From contig SVNL01000001.1 of NCBI GenBank assembly GCA_015066925.1, positions 26,612 through 90,611 of the forward strand: DNA of 64,000 nt, read 5' to 3'. Every line of letters starts with the position of its first letter. Positions within the stretch are counted from its first letter, which is position 1. The DNA is from Ruminococcus sp. (GTDB lineage Bacteria > Bacillota > Clostridia > Oscillospirales > Ruminococcaceae). The position numbers were made by a program, and so were the translations under genes. Positions 29,228-39,389 of this stretch are shown piece after piece. A model generated the notes under the pieces. The model had not been told where the DNA came from. It did not search any database and saw nothing but the letters and a program-made list of their open reading frames with translations.

Positions 29228-29431
29228 ATGATAGTAACTAAAAATACCATTATCGGTGATATTCTTGACGCAGATTTCGATGTTGCTCCATATTTTCTTG
29301 AAATAGGAATGCATTGTCTTGGATGTCCTGCATCAAGAAGCGAAACAATAGAAGAGGCGTGTGCTGTGCACGGAACAAATGCGGAAGAGCTTGTAGAAAA
29401 GCTTAATGCACATTTTGCAAAAAAGGACTAA
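29228..29431 (+). CDS. DUF1858-domain protein
   Basis: TIGDILDADFDVAPYFLEIGMHCLGCPASRSETIEEACAVHG; start at 29228 ATG. Confidence 0.88.
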   Translation: MIVTKNTIIGDILDADFDVAPYFLEIGMHCLGCPASRSETIEEACAVHGTNAEELVEKLNAHFAKKD

Positions 29432-29487
29432 TGAAAAGGCGTGCTATAGTGGCACGCTTTTCTTATAAAATATACTGAGGTGGAAAA

Positions 29488-30945
29488 ATGCTTGATAAAA
29501 GACTTGAAATGTGTGCAGAGCTGGTAGATGGCTCAGGAATAGTGTGCGATGTTGGTACAGACCATGCATATCTTGCCGCAGAGCTTATAAAAAGTGGCAA
29601 ATGTGAAAAAGTAATTGCCGCAGATATAAACGAAGGACCGCTTGAAGCTGCCGCAAAAACAGTCGAAAAATACGGGATTTCAGATAAAATAACTCTTATC
29701 CTTTCTGATGGACTTGAAAATGTACCGCTTGATAATGTAAGCGATGTAGTTATAGCAGGTATGGGTGGAGAAACTATTGCCGGTATTATCGAAAACGTTG
29801 ATATAGATAAATGTGATTTTGAAAGCATACGCTGGATTTTACAGCCTATGACAAAGCCTGAATATCTCAGAAAAAAACTATATGAGTTTGGACTGAAAAT
29901 TACTACAGAGAAAATTGCTCAGGACGGCGACAAAATGTATGTCATAATGTGTGCCGAATATAATGAGGATTTCAGATGCCTTACCGAATGTGATTCGTTA
30001 TTTGGATTTTTTGAAGACAATGACACTCTTGGTCAGAAATACAGAAAAAAAGAAGCGGAGCGTCTTGAAAAGGTTGGAGAATCTCTTGAAAAAGCAGGAA
30101 AGGTTTATGAAGCAACGCATTATAAGGCTCTTGCATATAAGCTTGAAAATGACTATAAAGAGCACGATATAAATGAGATTTATGCTTATCTGAATGAGCT
30201 ATATCCATTTAATACTCAGGAAAAGTGGGATAATTCGGGAATTATTGTCGATAACTATAAAATGACCTGCACAGGTGTTTTGCTTGCACTTGATATTACC
30301 AACAGGGTTGTCAGCGAGGCGGATAATAAGCTGGCAGACCTTATTATTTCTCATCATCCTGTGATTTTTGACCCTATAAAAAGACTTAGCTTCAGAAGTC
30401 CTGTTTATAATCTTGCCCAAAGGAATATAGCGGCTATTTGTATGCATACAAACCTCGATAAATCGCAAAACGGCACAAATGGAGTTATTCTCAGAAAGCT
30501 TTCTGAGCGTTTTGAGTTTGAGCATGAGCCTGAAATATTTGAGGATTGCGGTAATGGTACCGGATTTGGATTCGTATGCGAGCTTAAAGAAGAAATTGAC
30601 ACGCCTGATTTTGCCGCAGTTTTAAAAGAAATTTTTGGCTGTCAGACATTACGATACAACAAAAATGGAAGATACAGAATAAAGCGTTTTGCATTTTGTT
30701 CGGGATCGGGCGGCTCTATGTTCAGAGAAGCCGTTGAACGTGGCTGTCATGCGTATATAACCGGAGATATCAAGCATGACGTGTGGATAGACGCTGACTG
30801 GTATTATTTCCATTTATTCGACTGTGGACATTTTCACACAGAAAATCTTGTGCTTGAAGAGCTGAGATACGTGCTTGAAAAGAAATTCCCACAGCTTGAT
30901 GTTGAGATTTCAGAGAGATCAACTGACCCATGTGAGTACATTTAA
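29488..30945 (+). CDS. TrmK (tRNA m1A22 methyltransferase) fused to Nif3/DUF34 protein
   Basis: N-half VCDVGTDHAYLAAELI..IAGMGGETIAGII..LQPMTKPEYLRKKL (TrmK); C-half DINEIYAYLNELYPFNTQEKWDNSGI..ISHHPVIFDPIK..HTNLD..YITGDIKHDV..DCGHFHTE (Nif3/DUF34). Confidence 0.9.
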   Translation: MLDKRLEMCAELVDGSGIVCDVGTDHAYLAAELIKSGKCEKVIAADINEGPLEAAAKTVEKYGISDKITLILSDGLENVPLDNVSDVVIAGMGGETIAGIIENVDIDKCDFESIRWILQPMTKPEYLRKKLYEFGLKITTEKIAQDGDKMYVIMCAEYNEDFRCLTECDSLFGFFEDNDTLGQKYRKKEAERLEKVGESLEKAGKVYEATHYKALAYKLENDYKEHDINEIYAYLNELYPFNTQEKWDNSGIIVDNYKMTCTGVLLALDITNRVVSEADNKLADLIISHHPVIFDPIKRLSFRSPVYNLAQRNIAAICMHTNLDKSQNGTNGVILRKLSERFEFEHEPEIFEDCGNGTGFGFVCELKEEIDTPDFAAVLKEIFGCQTLRYNKNGRYRIKRFAFCSGSGGSMFREAVERGCHAYITGDIKHDVWIDADWYYFHLFDCGHFHTENLVLEELRYVLEKKFPQLDVEISERSTDPCEYI

Positions 30946-30956
30946 AAGGTGGAGCT

Positions 30957-31778
30957 ATGAATATATTTACTTGTCCCGTATGCAGTGAAATGCTGTGTAA
31001 AGAGGGGAAAAGCTATATATGTACCAATCGCCATACATTTGATATAGCAAAAAGCGGATATGTAAATCTGCTTATTTCAAAACAGCTTGGAAAGTCTGTT
31101 CACGGGGATAATAAGCTTATGGTTAAGGCAAGACGTGATTTTCTTGGGAAAGGATATTACGGAAATCTTCTTTCAGCACTTTCAGAAGCTGTATGCGAAT
31201 ATTCTGAAAACGGAAGTGTAATTCTTGATTCCGGCTGTGGAGAGGGGTACTACACCAAGGGAGTTTCCGATTATCTTAATGATAATAATATCAATGCGGA
31301 ATTTTTCGGAGTTGATATTTCAAAAACTGCACTTGAATATGCGGCAAAGCTTTTTAAGGAAGCGAATTTTGCGGTAGGAAGCGTTTTTCATCTTCCGATA
31401 GCTGATAAAAGCTGTGATGTCGTTATGACTTTGTTTGCTCCTTTTTGCAGAGAAGAATTCATCAGAGTTTTGAAAGACAGCGGAATTTTTATAATGGTAA
31501 TTCCGTCTGAAAAGCATTTATGGGGGCTTAAAAAGGCTGTTTATGATACACCGTATCTCAATGAGGTTAAGGAGTATTCCGTTGAAGGCTTTAAGCTGAT
31601 AGAAAATAAAAAAATAGCTTACGAAATAGTGCTTGAAAATAACGAGGATATTCAAAATCTCTTTTCAATGACTCCGTATTATTACCGAACAGGAAAAATT
31701 CAGCAGGAGCGTCTTGCGGCTATTGATAAGCTTCAGACAGAGATAGAATTTGAAATATTGATATATATGAAGAATTGA
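30957..31778 (+). CDS. RlmA-like 23S rRNA guanine-N1 methyltransferase family protein
   Basis: FTCPVCSEMLCKEGKSYICTNRHTFDIAKSGYVNLL (Zn-finger) and LDSGCGEGYYTKGV SAM motif. Confidence 0.88.
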   Translation: MNIFTCPVCSEMLCKEGKSYICTNRHTFDIAKSGYVNLLISKQLGKSVHGDNKLMVKARRDFLGKGYYGNLLSALSEAVCEYSENGSVILDSGCGEGYYTKGVSDYLNDNNINAEFFGVDISKTALEYAAKLFKEANFAVGSVFHLPIADKSCDVVMTLFAPFCREEFIRVLKDSGIFIMVIPSEKHLWGLKKAVYDTPYLNEVKEYSVEGFKLIENKKIAYEIVLENNEDIQNLFSMTPYYYRTGKIQQERLAAIDKLQTEIEFEILIYMKN

Positions 31779-31833
31779 ATTATAAAAATTCTGAGCTTCA
31801 AAAGCAGTAATATTATAGTAAAGGATTGATTTT

Positions 31834-33588
31834 ATGGCTTTAGACGGTGCATTTCTTTATGCGATAAAAAATGAAACAGAAAAGCTTATAGGTGGAAGAG
31901 TTGAAAAGGTTCATCAGCCTTCAAGAGAAGAAATAATTATTTCACTCCGAACAAGACAGGGAAGTCATAAGATAATGATTTCGGCAAATGCAGGAAGTGC
32001 AAGAGTACACATTACAAAGCTTACAGTAGATAATCCGAATACGCCGCCTATGTTCTGTATGCTTCTTAGAAAGCATCTTGGAAGCGGAAAGCTTATAGCT
32101 GTGCGTCAGGACGGTCTTGAACGTATACTGTTTTTGGATTTCGAGTGTGTAAACGAGCTTGGCGATGTTGTAACAATTACGCTTGCCTGTGAAATAATGG
32201 GACGCTGTTCAAATCTGATAATAATCAATCAGGACGGCAATGTAATAGACAGTATAAAGCGTGTTGACGAGGAAATGTCAAGAGAGAGAATGGTTCTTCC
32301 CGGAATGAAATACTCACTTCCGCCGAGAAGTCAAAGACTTAATTTTCTTAACGCTGAGCGTGACGAAATCGAAAACGCACTTAAAAATGTAAATGCAGGA
32401 GAGCTTTCAAAGGTTCTGATAAAAATTTTTGAAGGAATATCTCCGATACTTGCCCGTGAATGGAGCTTTTATGCAGGAAAAGGCGAGTATATTACTTCTG
32501 ATGAGATTAATCAGCAGCAGCTTGACAGACTTGTTTTTATAATAAATCTTACAGCACAGGCACTTCTTGAAAATAATTGCAAATTTACTGCTGTTATGGA
32601 TAAAGAGGAAGTGCTCAAGGATTTTTCGTTTATTCGTACAGAGCAGTTCGGAAATCTTATGATAACAAAGGAGCTTTCTTCGGCTTCAGAGCTTCTTGAT
32701 TATTTTTATGCCGAGCGTGACAGAACAGCTCGTATAAAACAAAGAGCAAACGACCTTTTCAGGCTTCTTTTAAATCTTACAGACAGAACATCAAAGAGAA
32801 TTTCAGTTCAGCGTGAAGAGCTTCTGGAATGTAAAAATAAGGATACCTTAAAGCTGTATGGAGATCTTGTTTCGGCTAATATGTACCGTATACAAAAAGG
32901 CGACTCAAAGCTTGTTGCAGAGAATTTTTATGACGAAAATAATCCACAGGTTGAGATAAAGCTTGATATAATGAAAACTCCGTCACAGAATGCACAGTAT
33001 TATTACAGCGAATACAAGAAGTCAATAACAGCAGAGCAGAAGCTTTCTGAGCAAATAGAAAAGGGTGAGGAGGAGCTTGCGTATCTTGACAGCGTTTTTG
33101 ACGCTTTGACGCGTGCCTCAACCAACAGCGATATAAGTCAGCTTCGTCTTGAATTGTCGGAGCAGGGCTATATAAAGCATAGTGTACAAAAGGGTAAGCC
33201 GCCTAAGGCTCTTCCGCCTATTGAGTATAAATCAAGTGACGGATTTTGTATACTTGTTGGAAGAAATAATAAACAGAATGACCAGCTATCGCTTAAATTT
33301 GCGGAAAAGAGTGATATCTGGCTTCATACACAGGCAATAACGGGTTCTCACGTTATAATCTGTACAGACGGTGAAACACCGCCTGATAAAACTATTGAGG
33401 AAGCAGCTGTAATTGCAGCTGTAAACAGTAAGGGTAAAGGTTCAAATGTCGTGCCGGTTGACTATTGCCTTGCACGTTATGTAAAAAAGCCGTCAGGTGC
33501 AAAGCCGGGTAAGGTTATTTTTACAAATTATCAGACGGCATTTGTAAAGCCTGATAGCGTTCTTGCGGAAAAACTGCTTGTAAAATAG
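31834..33588 (+). CDS. rqcH: Rqc2/NEMF homolog RqcH (NFACT protein)
   Basis: MALDGAFLYAIKNETEKLIGGRVEKVHQPSREEIIISLR; C-terminal NFACT-R ILVGRNNKQNDQLSLKFAEKSDIWLHTQAITGSHVII. Confidence 0.93.
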   Translation: MALDGAFLYAIKNETEKLIGGRVEKVHQPSREEIIISLRTRQGSHKIMISANAGSARVHITKLTVDNPNTPPMFCMLLRKHLGSGKLIAVRQDGLERILFLDFECVNELGDVVTITLACEIMGRCSNLIIINQDGNVIDSIKRVDEEMSRERMVLPGMKYSLPPRSQRLNFLNAERDEIENALKNVNAGELSKVLIKIFEGISPILAREWSFYAGKGEYITSDEINQQQLDRLVFIINLTAQALLENNCKFTAVMDKEEVLKDFSFIRTEQFGNLMITKELSSASELLDYFYAERDRTARIKQRANDLFRLLLNLTDRTSKRISVQREELLECKNKDTLKLYGDLVSANMYRIQKGDSKLVAENFYDENNPQVEIKLDIMKTPSQNAQYYYSEYKKSITAEQKLSEQIEKGEEELAYLDSVFDALTRASTNSDISQLRLELSEQGYIKHSVQKGKPPKALPPIEYKSSDGFCILVGRNNKQNDQLSLKFAEKSDIWLHTQAITGSHVIICTDGETPPDKTIEEAAVIAAVNSKGKGSNVVPVDYCLARYVKKPSGAKPGKVIFTNYQTAFVKPDSVLAEKLLVK

Positions 33589-33596
33589 GAGGAAGT

Positions 33597-34127
33597 ATGG
33601 CTGAAAAGCTTGGCAGAGATTTTTTTAATCGCGATTGTCTTGAGGTTGCTCCCGAGCTTGTAGGGAAAATTTTAGTCCACAGGCTTAGTGACGGTACACT
33701 TCTTCGTGTAAGAATAACTGAAACGGAGGCTTACAGGGGAGAAGAGGATAAGGCTTGTCATGCGTCAAAGGGAAGAACTCCAAGAACAGAACTGCTGTAT
33801 GGTGAAAGCGGAATAATCTATGTGTATCTTTGTTATGGAATTCATTGGCTTATGAACGTTATTACAGGTGAAAAAGATATGCCGCAGGGAGTTCTTATAA
33901 GAGCAGGCGAGGGCTTTAACGGTCCTGCAAAGCTTACAAAAAAGCTTCAGATAAATAAAGAGCACAATGGTGCTTCGATATATGAAAATGAATCAGTATG
34001 GATAGAAGATGACGGCTATAAGCCTTTGATTGAAACTGCGGCGAGAGTTGGAATTGATTATGCAGGTGAATACTGGCGGGATAAAAAATGGCGCTTCATA
34101 GACAGCGGTAAAGGTGGGGGAAAATGA
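33597..34127 (+). CDS. 3-methyladenine DNA glycosylase (AAG/Mpg family)
   Basis: LVGKILVHRLSDGTLLRVRITETEAYRGEEDKACHASKGRTPRTELLYGESGIIYVYLCYGIHWLMNVIT. Confidence 0.95.
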   Translation: MAEKLGRDFFNRDCLEVAPELVGKILVHRLSDGTLLRVRITETEAYRGEEDKACHASKGRTPRTELLYGESGIIYVYLCYGIHWLMNVITGEKDMPQGVLIRAGEGFNGPAKLTKKLQINKEHNGASIYENESVWIEDDGYKPLIETAARVGIDYAGEYWRDKKWRFIDSGKGGGK

Positions 34128-34906
34128 AAATTCTGAGTATTGGATATCATACAATACATCGTAGCGGCTACAGTGTGAATAGAGTAAATGGCTCTGAGGA
34201 CTATATGCTTATGCTTACATTCAATCCGTGTGTATTTGAATTTGCGGATAAAGAGATTTATGCAGAGCCTGATTCTGTGGTTTTGTATAATAAGAATATA
34301 CCTCAGATTTTTCATTCCGATGAGCCTTATTTCGTATATGACTGGATTTGCTTCGATACAGAGGGCGACCAGGAGTTTTTGAAATCGCTTAATATTGCAG
34401 AAAATACCGTTTTAAGATATAACGATACGGAATTTATCAGCGATTTGATAAAAAATATGTACAGCGAGTTTTATTCGTGCAGTTCAAACAGAACAAAAAT
34501 GCTTGATGTCATGCTTAAAACTATTCTTATGAAGATAAGTGAAAGTACAGAGCTTACTGAAACTCAGAAACAGAATACCGATCCTCATTATAATGAGCTT
34601 CTTGAGCTTCGTGATAAAATATACAGCAATCCTCAAATAAAATGGACGGTAGAGCTTATGGCCGGCGAGGTTAAAATGTCACGCTCATATTTTCAGCATA
34701 TATACAGCGAAATTTTCGGAATATCCTGCATTTCAGACGTTATAAACTGCAAAATCGAAAAGGCAAAGGAAATTTTAAGTACCAGTCAGGCTACAATTTC
34801 ACAGGTTGCTTCAATGTGCGGATATGACAACGAGGAACATTTTATGCGCCAGTTCAAAAAAATGACAGGCGTTACACCTACTGTCTACAGAAAAAATAAT
34901 ATATAA
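34124..34906 (+). CDS. AraC-family transcriptional regulator
   Basis: C-terminal double HTH: MAGEVKMSRSYFQHIYSEIFGIS..IEKAKEILSTSQATISQVASMCGYDNEEHFMRQFKKMTGVTPTVYR; overlaps the upstream gene by 4 nt. Confidence 0.9.
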   Translation: MKILSIGYHTIHRSGYSVNRVNGSEDYMLMLTFNPCVFEFADKEIYAEPDSVVLYNKNIPQIFHSDEPYFVYDWICFDTEGDQEFLKSLNIAENTVLRYNDTEFISDLIKNMYSEFYSCSSNRTKMLDVMLKTILMKISESTELTETQKQNTDPHYNELLELRDKIYSNPQIKWTVELMAGEVKMSRSYFQHIYSEIFGISCISDVINCKIEKAKEILSTSQATISQVASMCGYDNEEHFMRQFKKMTGVTPTVYRKNNI

Positions 34907-34944
34907 TCATTTTTCGGTAAAAATCGGCATATTTATATAAACTA

Positions 34945-34973
34945 TTGACAAATTAAAACTGACAGTGTATAAT
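34945..34973 (+). promoter_or_regulatory. consensus sigma-A promoter upstream of the SAM-I riboswitch
   Basis: TTGACA (34945-34950), 17-nt spacer, TATAAT (34968-34973). Confidence 0.82.
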
Positions 34974-34996
34974 ATAAAAGTAATTTATACAATTTA

Positions 34997-35099
34997 CCTT
35001 ATCAAGAGTGGCGGAGGAACAGGTCCTGTGAAGCCCGGCAACCTGACTGTTTTTACAGGAAAGGTGCTAAATCCTGCGGTTTATCCGAAAGATGAGGAT
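34997..35099 (+). promoter_or_regulatory. SAM-I (S-box) riboswitch
   Basis: TTATCAAGAGTGGCGGAGGAACAGGTCCTGTGAAGCCCGGCAACC...AAGGTGCTAAATCCTGC...AAAGATGAGGA, matching S-box core; precedes metK. Confidence 0.95.
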
Positions 35100-35114
35100 T
35101 TTTATGCAAATCAT

Positions 35115-35143
35115 GACGTCTTTTAGGTAAGACGTCTTTTTTT
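35115..35143 (+). terminator. expression-platform terminator of the SAM-I riboswitch
   Basis: GACGTCTT-ttaggt-AAGACGTC-TTTTTTT. Confidence 0.9.
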
Positions 35144-35156
35144 ATGGAGGTTTAAA

Positions 35157-36338
35157 ATGGCTAGATGTTTATTTACTTCAGAGTCCGTAACAGAAGGACA
35201 TCCGGATAAAATCTGTGACCAGATTTCTGATGCGGTACTTGACGCAATTCTTGAAAAAGACAAGAATGCAAGAGTTGCCTGTGAAACAGCGTGTACAACA
35301 GGTATGGTTCTCTGTATGGGAGAAATAACAACCAATGCTTATGTTGATATCCAGAGTATTGCAAGAAAGGTTATTGTTGATATCGGCTACGACAGAGCAA
35401 AATATGGCTTCGACGGTCATACCTGTGCTGTTATTACTTCTATTGATGAACAGTCATCTGATATTGCTATGGGTGTTGACTCTGCTCTCGAATACAGAGA
35501 TTGCGATGAGGAAAACGATTTTGCAACAGGTGCCGGTGACCAGGGTATTATGTTCGGTTATGCCTGCAAGGAAACTCCTGAGCTTATGCCTATGCCGATT
35601 TCTCTTGCTCATAAGCTTTCTCTCAAGCTTACAGAGGTGCGTAAGAATGGTACACTTCGTTATCTGCGTCCTGACGGTAAATCTCAGGTTACTGTTGAAT
35701 ATGAAAACGGCAAGCCTGTTCGTGTAGATGCAATTGTTGTTTCTTCACAGCACGGTGCAGAGGTTTCTCTTGAAACAATCAGAGAGGATATTAAGGAATA
35801 TGTAATCAAGCCTGTTGTTCCTGCTGAGCTTATGGACGAAAATACAAAGATTTTCATTAATCCTACAGGACGTTTTGTTATCGGCGGACCACAGGGTGAC
35901 AGCGGTCTTACAGGAAGAAAAATCATCGTTGATACATACGGCGGATATTCTCGTCACGGCGGCGGTGCTTTCAGCGGTAAGGACCCAACTAAGGTTGACC
36001 GTTCAGCAGCTTATGCGGCAAGATATATTGCAAAGAATATCGTTGCAGCTGACCTTGCAGATAAATGTGAAGTTCAGCTTGCTTATGCAATCGGTGTTGC
36101 AAAGCCTGTTTCAATTCTTATTGATACATTTGGTACAGGAAAGGTTTCTGAGGAAGCTCTTTCAGAGGCGGTTGATAAGGTGTTCGACCTCAGACCTGAA
36201 GCTATTATCAACATGCTCGACCTCAGAAAACCACAGTACAGACAGCTTGCAGCTTATGGTCATATGGGACGTGAGGACCTTAATGTAGCTTGGGAAAAGA
36301 CTGACAGAGTTGACGCTATTAAAAAAGCGCTTCAATAA
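35157..36338 (+). CDS. metK: S-adenosylmethionine synthetase
   Basis: [55 protein letters not shown]. Confidence 0.98.
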   Translation: MARCLFTSESVTEGHPDKICDQISDAVLDAILEKDKNARVACETACTTGMVLCMGEITTNAYVDIQSIARKVIVDIGYDRAKYGFDGHTCAVITSIDEQSSDIAMGVDSALEYRDCDEENDFATGAGDQGIMFGYACKETPELMPMPISLAHKLSLKLTEVRKNGTLRYLRPDGKSQVTVEYENGKPVRVDAIVVSSQHGAEVSLETIREDIKEYVIKPVVPAELMDENTKIFINPTGRFVIGGPQGDSGLTGRKIIVDTYGGYSRHGGGAFSGKDPTKVDRSAAYAARYIAKNIVAADLADKCEVQLAYAIGVAKPVSILIDTFGTGKVSEEALSEAVDKVFDLRPEAIINMLDLRKPQYRQLAAYGHMGREDLNVAWEKTDRVDAIKKALQ

Positions 36339-36369
36339 AATTAATCAATAACAGAATGGAGAGAGAATT

Positions 36370-36846
36370 ATGTTCAGAATTGGTCACGGTTACGATGTTC
36401 ATCGTCTTAAATTCGGCAGAAAGCTGATATTGGGCGGTGTTGATATTCCAAATGCAATGGGGCTTTTAGGTCATTCAGACGCAGATGTTGTCGTTCATGC
36501 AATTATGGACGCAATTCTCGGAGCATTGGCACTGGGTGATATCGGAAAGCATTTTCCTGATACTGATGAAAAATACAGCGGTGCAGACAGCATAAAGCTT
36601 CTTGAATGTGTTTGCAAGTTGATTGATGAAAAGGGCTATAAGGTTGGAAATATTGACGCTACAATCATTGCAGAACGTCCGAAGCTTGCAGGATATATTG
36701 ATGATATGAGAAAAAATATAGCAGATGCCTGCGGCTGTGACGTATCTCAGATAAGTGTTAAGGCTACAACAGAAGAAAAGCTCGGATTTACAGGTGAAAT
36801 GCTTGGTGTATCAGCTCACAGTGTTGCGTTGCTTATGAAAAAATAA
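36370..36846 (+). CDS. ispF: 2-C-methyl-D-erythritol 2,4-cyclodiphosphate synthase
   Basis: [44 protein letters not shown]. Confidence 0.98.
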   Translation: MFRIGHGYDVHRLKFGRKLILGGVDIPNAMGLLGHSDADVVVHAIMDAILGALALGDIGKHFPDTDEKYSGADSIKLLECVCKLIDEKGYKVGNIDATIIAERPKLAGYIDDMRKNIADACGCDVSQISVKATTEEKLGFTGEMLGVSAHSVALLMKK

Positions 36847-36858
36847 TCGTAAATTTTA

Positions 36859-36899
36859 TTACCGCACGAATTTTATTTATTCGTGCGGTATTTTTTTTG
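36859..36899 (+). terminator. terminator downstream of ispF
   Basis: TACCGCACGAAT-tttattt-ATTCGTGCGGTATTTTTTTT. Confidence 0.85.
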
Positions 36900-36901
36900 C
36901 A

Positions 36902-36928
36902 AAAAAATGCCTCCCGAATGGGAGGCAG
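36902..36928 (-). terminator. terminator downstream of the GH5 gene (minus strand)
   Basis: TGCCTCCC-ATTC-GGGAGGCA-TTTTTTT on the minus strand. Confidence 0.85.
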
Positions 36929-36980
36929 AAGATAAGATAAAAATCAGTAAATATATATATGGCAGATTTGAAAAAATCAA

Positions 36981-39389
36981 TTATGCAACAGGAAGAGTAT
37001 CAATCATTTTAAGTGAATACTTCTGAATAGCGATAGCGTCCTGAACATTAAGTCCGTCGTTTCCGATAACATCAGCATTCTTAGCACCATCATCTGTAAT
37101 AGCATAAGCCTTTGGATTGATAAGATAGCACTTGACTAATACAACGTCAGCAATATCAGCTGAACCATCACAGTTAGCGTCGCCTGCTTTATAGTTTTCA
37201 GAAGTTACAGGTGGTGTTACCGGTTCTGTTGTAGGCTCTGTAGGAGTCTGAATATCACTTGATGAAGTAATTGTTATTGATGTAACCTTAACATAATCAC
37301 TTGCAGGCTTGAGCTCATTCCATGCAGAGTCAGCAGCATACCAATACTGGAGCTGAGCAGAATCTCTTGTCATAAGTTCCTGAGCGATAGCGTCGATAAT
37401 TTCCTGGTCGTCAATCGGAACAGCATTTCCGTCAGCATCAGGGTTTGTAACATCACCAACAGTTGATGGCTTAGTCATATCAATTTTGAATGTAGAACCT
37501 GATTCAGCAGCTTCCCATGAATAAGCTACCCAGTAATCAATACCGTCGTATTTTGTGTTGAAGCAAATACAACCATTTGCAAAGTTAACTTCATCTTCTG
37601 TTTCGATTGTAACATAAACAGTTTTGCCGATTGGCTGACCAAAGTTAATTGTTCCGTTAGGAAGAATTTCAGCTTCTGTTTTTTCAGGAGCTTTAAGAAG
37701 TGCAGCCTTTGTTATTTCACCGTAATCTGATGCAGGTTTAAGTTCAACCCAAGCTGAATCAGCAGCATACCAGTACTGAAGCTCAGTTTCTGTACTTGCC
37801 ATAACAGCTTCGATAAGCTGAGCAGTAACAGCTTCGTCAGTAACAGCTGTAGGATTGCCTTCTGCGTCTGTGTTTGTAGTATCCTGAACGAAAGTAGGCT
37901 TCTTCATATTAACGACTACATCGCCGTCTTCTGAAGCTTCCCACTGATATGAAATCCAATAGTCAACTTCGCCGATAGTGCTTGAGAAGCCGAGGCATCC
38001 GTTAACATAGTTTGCGCCATCCTTAACGTCAACTGTAAGCTGAACTGTATCGCCGATAGCCTGAGGGAAAGTGATTTTTCCTGTTGGGAGGATTTCACCC
38101 TCAACCTCTGTTTTTTCTTCGCCGAGGTCAGTTGGAGGAACTATGATAGTACCTTCATTGCCTGAATACTTATTAAGACCTTCAACGATTGAAGGGAATT
38201 TCCATGTGCATGTTTCTCTGTCGAGAACACCGAAGGCTTCGCCTGATGTGAAAGCATTGTTATCCCACCAGCAGCATGTAATGCCTCTTGCTCTTGCAGC
38301 AGCAATATAGTATGTAGCGTAATCTGTACGAGCCTGTAAGTTATCGCCTTTCTTTCTTGCACCGAATTCACCGATTACAACAGGAACATTTTTTGAGATG
38401 TATTTAGCATACAATGTATCCATAAGGTTATCAATTTCCTTTGAACCTGCAGAACCGATAGTAAATTCGTCAGTACTTCCTGACTCGCTCTGAGCCTGAA
38501 GTGCGAAGTTATAAGGAGTGTAAGCGTGAACTGAAAGAATAAGCTTATTCTTTGCAGTATCCTCAGGCATCTTGAAGTAGCTTGTAGTAGCACCGTCGAT
38601 TGAAGCACAGTAACCCGGAACCATAATGTAACGCTCAGCGTTATTACCGCCTGATTTACGGATTGTGTTTACAATTGTCTGGTTGAGGTCGTTAAGAGTT
38701 TCAACAGCGTCGATACACTTAGGGTCTGACATATTGAGCCACCACTCGTAAGTATCGCCGACAAGTCTTGGTTCGTTAAGACACTCGAAAATAAGCTTTT
38801 CGTCGTAATCCTTAAATCTTTCTGAGAGCTGAGTCCAGATGTTTGTAACATAAGCAGTTGAAGATTCAGCGTGAGCAGAGTCAGGATACATATACTTAAC
38901 ATCATTATCGTGGTGGATGTTAAGGATAACGTACATATCGTTAGCAAAAGCGTAATTTGCTACTTCTTCAACTCTGTCGAGCCAAGCCTTATTGATTTTT
39001 CCGTCTGAATCGAGGTGGTTGTGCCATGAAACAGGAAGACGAAGAGTCTTGAAGCCTGCGGCAGCAACAGCATCAATCATTTCTTTAGAAGTCTTGATTC
39101 CGCACCAGTATGATTCGATATCAAGGTCATTTTTATTATATCCGTCGTCATCTGTAGCGTCAAAAGTGTTACCGAGGTTAAATCCGAGAGTCATATCCGA
39201 AACGAACTTGAAAGAATCAATATCGGGAATACCCATTGAATCAATCTTAACATCAGGAACGTTATAATCGCCTGCAGCGACAGCGGTAAGTGAAGCCTGC
39301 TGATTTGGAACGGTTGTTGTGAACACAGGAACAGCCGCAAATGATAAAGCGAGAGCTGTTAATGTGCTTAAAATTCTTTTTTTAACCAT
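36981..39389 (-). CDS. secreted GH5-family endoglucanase with two tandem unidentified modules and C-terminal dockerin
   Basis: Signal peptide; GH5 motifs TLRLPVSW, FECLNEPRL, PVVIGEFGA; two about 130-aa repeats with QYWYAADSAWxELKPASDY; dockerin KAGDANCDGSADIADVVLVKCYLI...NADVIGNDGLNVQDAIAIQKYSL. Confidence 0.93.
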   Translation of the reverse strand: MVKKRILSTLTALALSFAAVPVFTTTVPNQQASLTAVAAGDYNVPDVKIDSMGIPDIDSFKFVSDMTLGFNLGNTFDATDDDGYNKNDLDIESYWCGIKTSKEMIDAVAAAGFKTLRLPVSWHNHLDSDGKINKAWLDRVEEVANYAFANDMYVILNIHHDNDVKYMYPDSAHAESSTAYVTNIWTQLSERFKDYDEKLIFECLNEPRLVGDTYEWWLNMSDPKCIDAVETLNDLNQTIVNTIRKSGGNNAERYIMVPGYCASIDGATTSYFKMPEDTAKNKLILSVHAYTPYNFALQAQSESGSTDEFTIGSAGSKEIDNLMDTLYAKYISKNVPVVIGEFGARKKGDNLQARTDYATYYIAAARARGITCCWWDNNAFTSGEAFGVLDRETCTWKFPSIVEGLNKYSGNEGTIIVPPTDLGEEKTEVEGEILPTGKITFPQAIGDTVQLTVDVKDGANYVNGCLGFSSTIGEVDYWISYQWEASEDGDVVVNMKKPTFVQDTTNTDAEGNPTAVTDEAVTAQLIEAVMASTETELQYWYAADSAWVELKPASDYGEITKAALLKAPEKTEAEILPNGTINFGQPIGKTVYVTIETEDEVNFANGCICFNTKYDGIDYWVAYSWEAAESGSTFKIDMTKPSTVGDVTNPDADGNAVPIDDQEIIDAIAQELMTRDSAQLQYWYAADSAWNELKPASDYVKVTSITITSSSDIQTPTEPTTEPVTPPVTSENYKAGDANCDGSADIADVVLVKCYLINPKAYAITDDGAKNADVIGNDGLNVQDAIAIQKYSLKMIDTLPVA

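Noticed and set aside
33597-34906. Mpg glycosylase plus AraC regulator as an Ada-like adaptive response unit
   Set aside because: The AraC protein lacks the Ada N-terminal Cys-rich methyl-acceptor domain and instead has a cupin-like ligand region; the 4-nt overlap suggests co-expression only.
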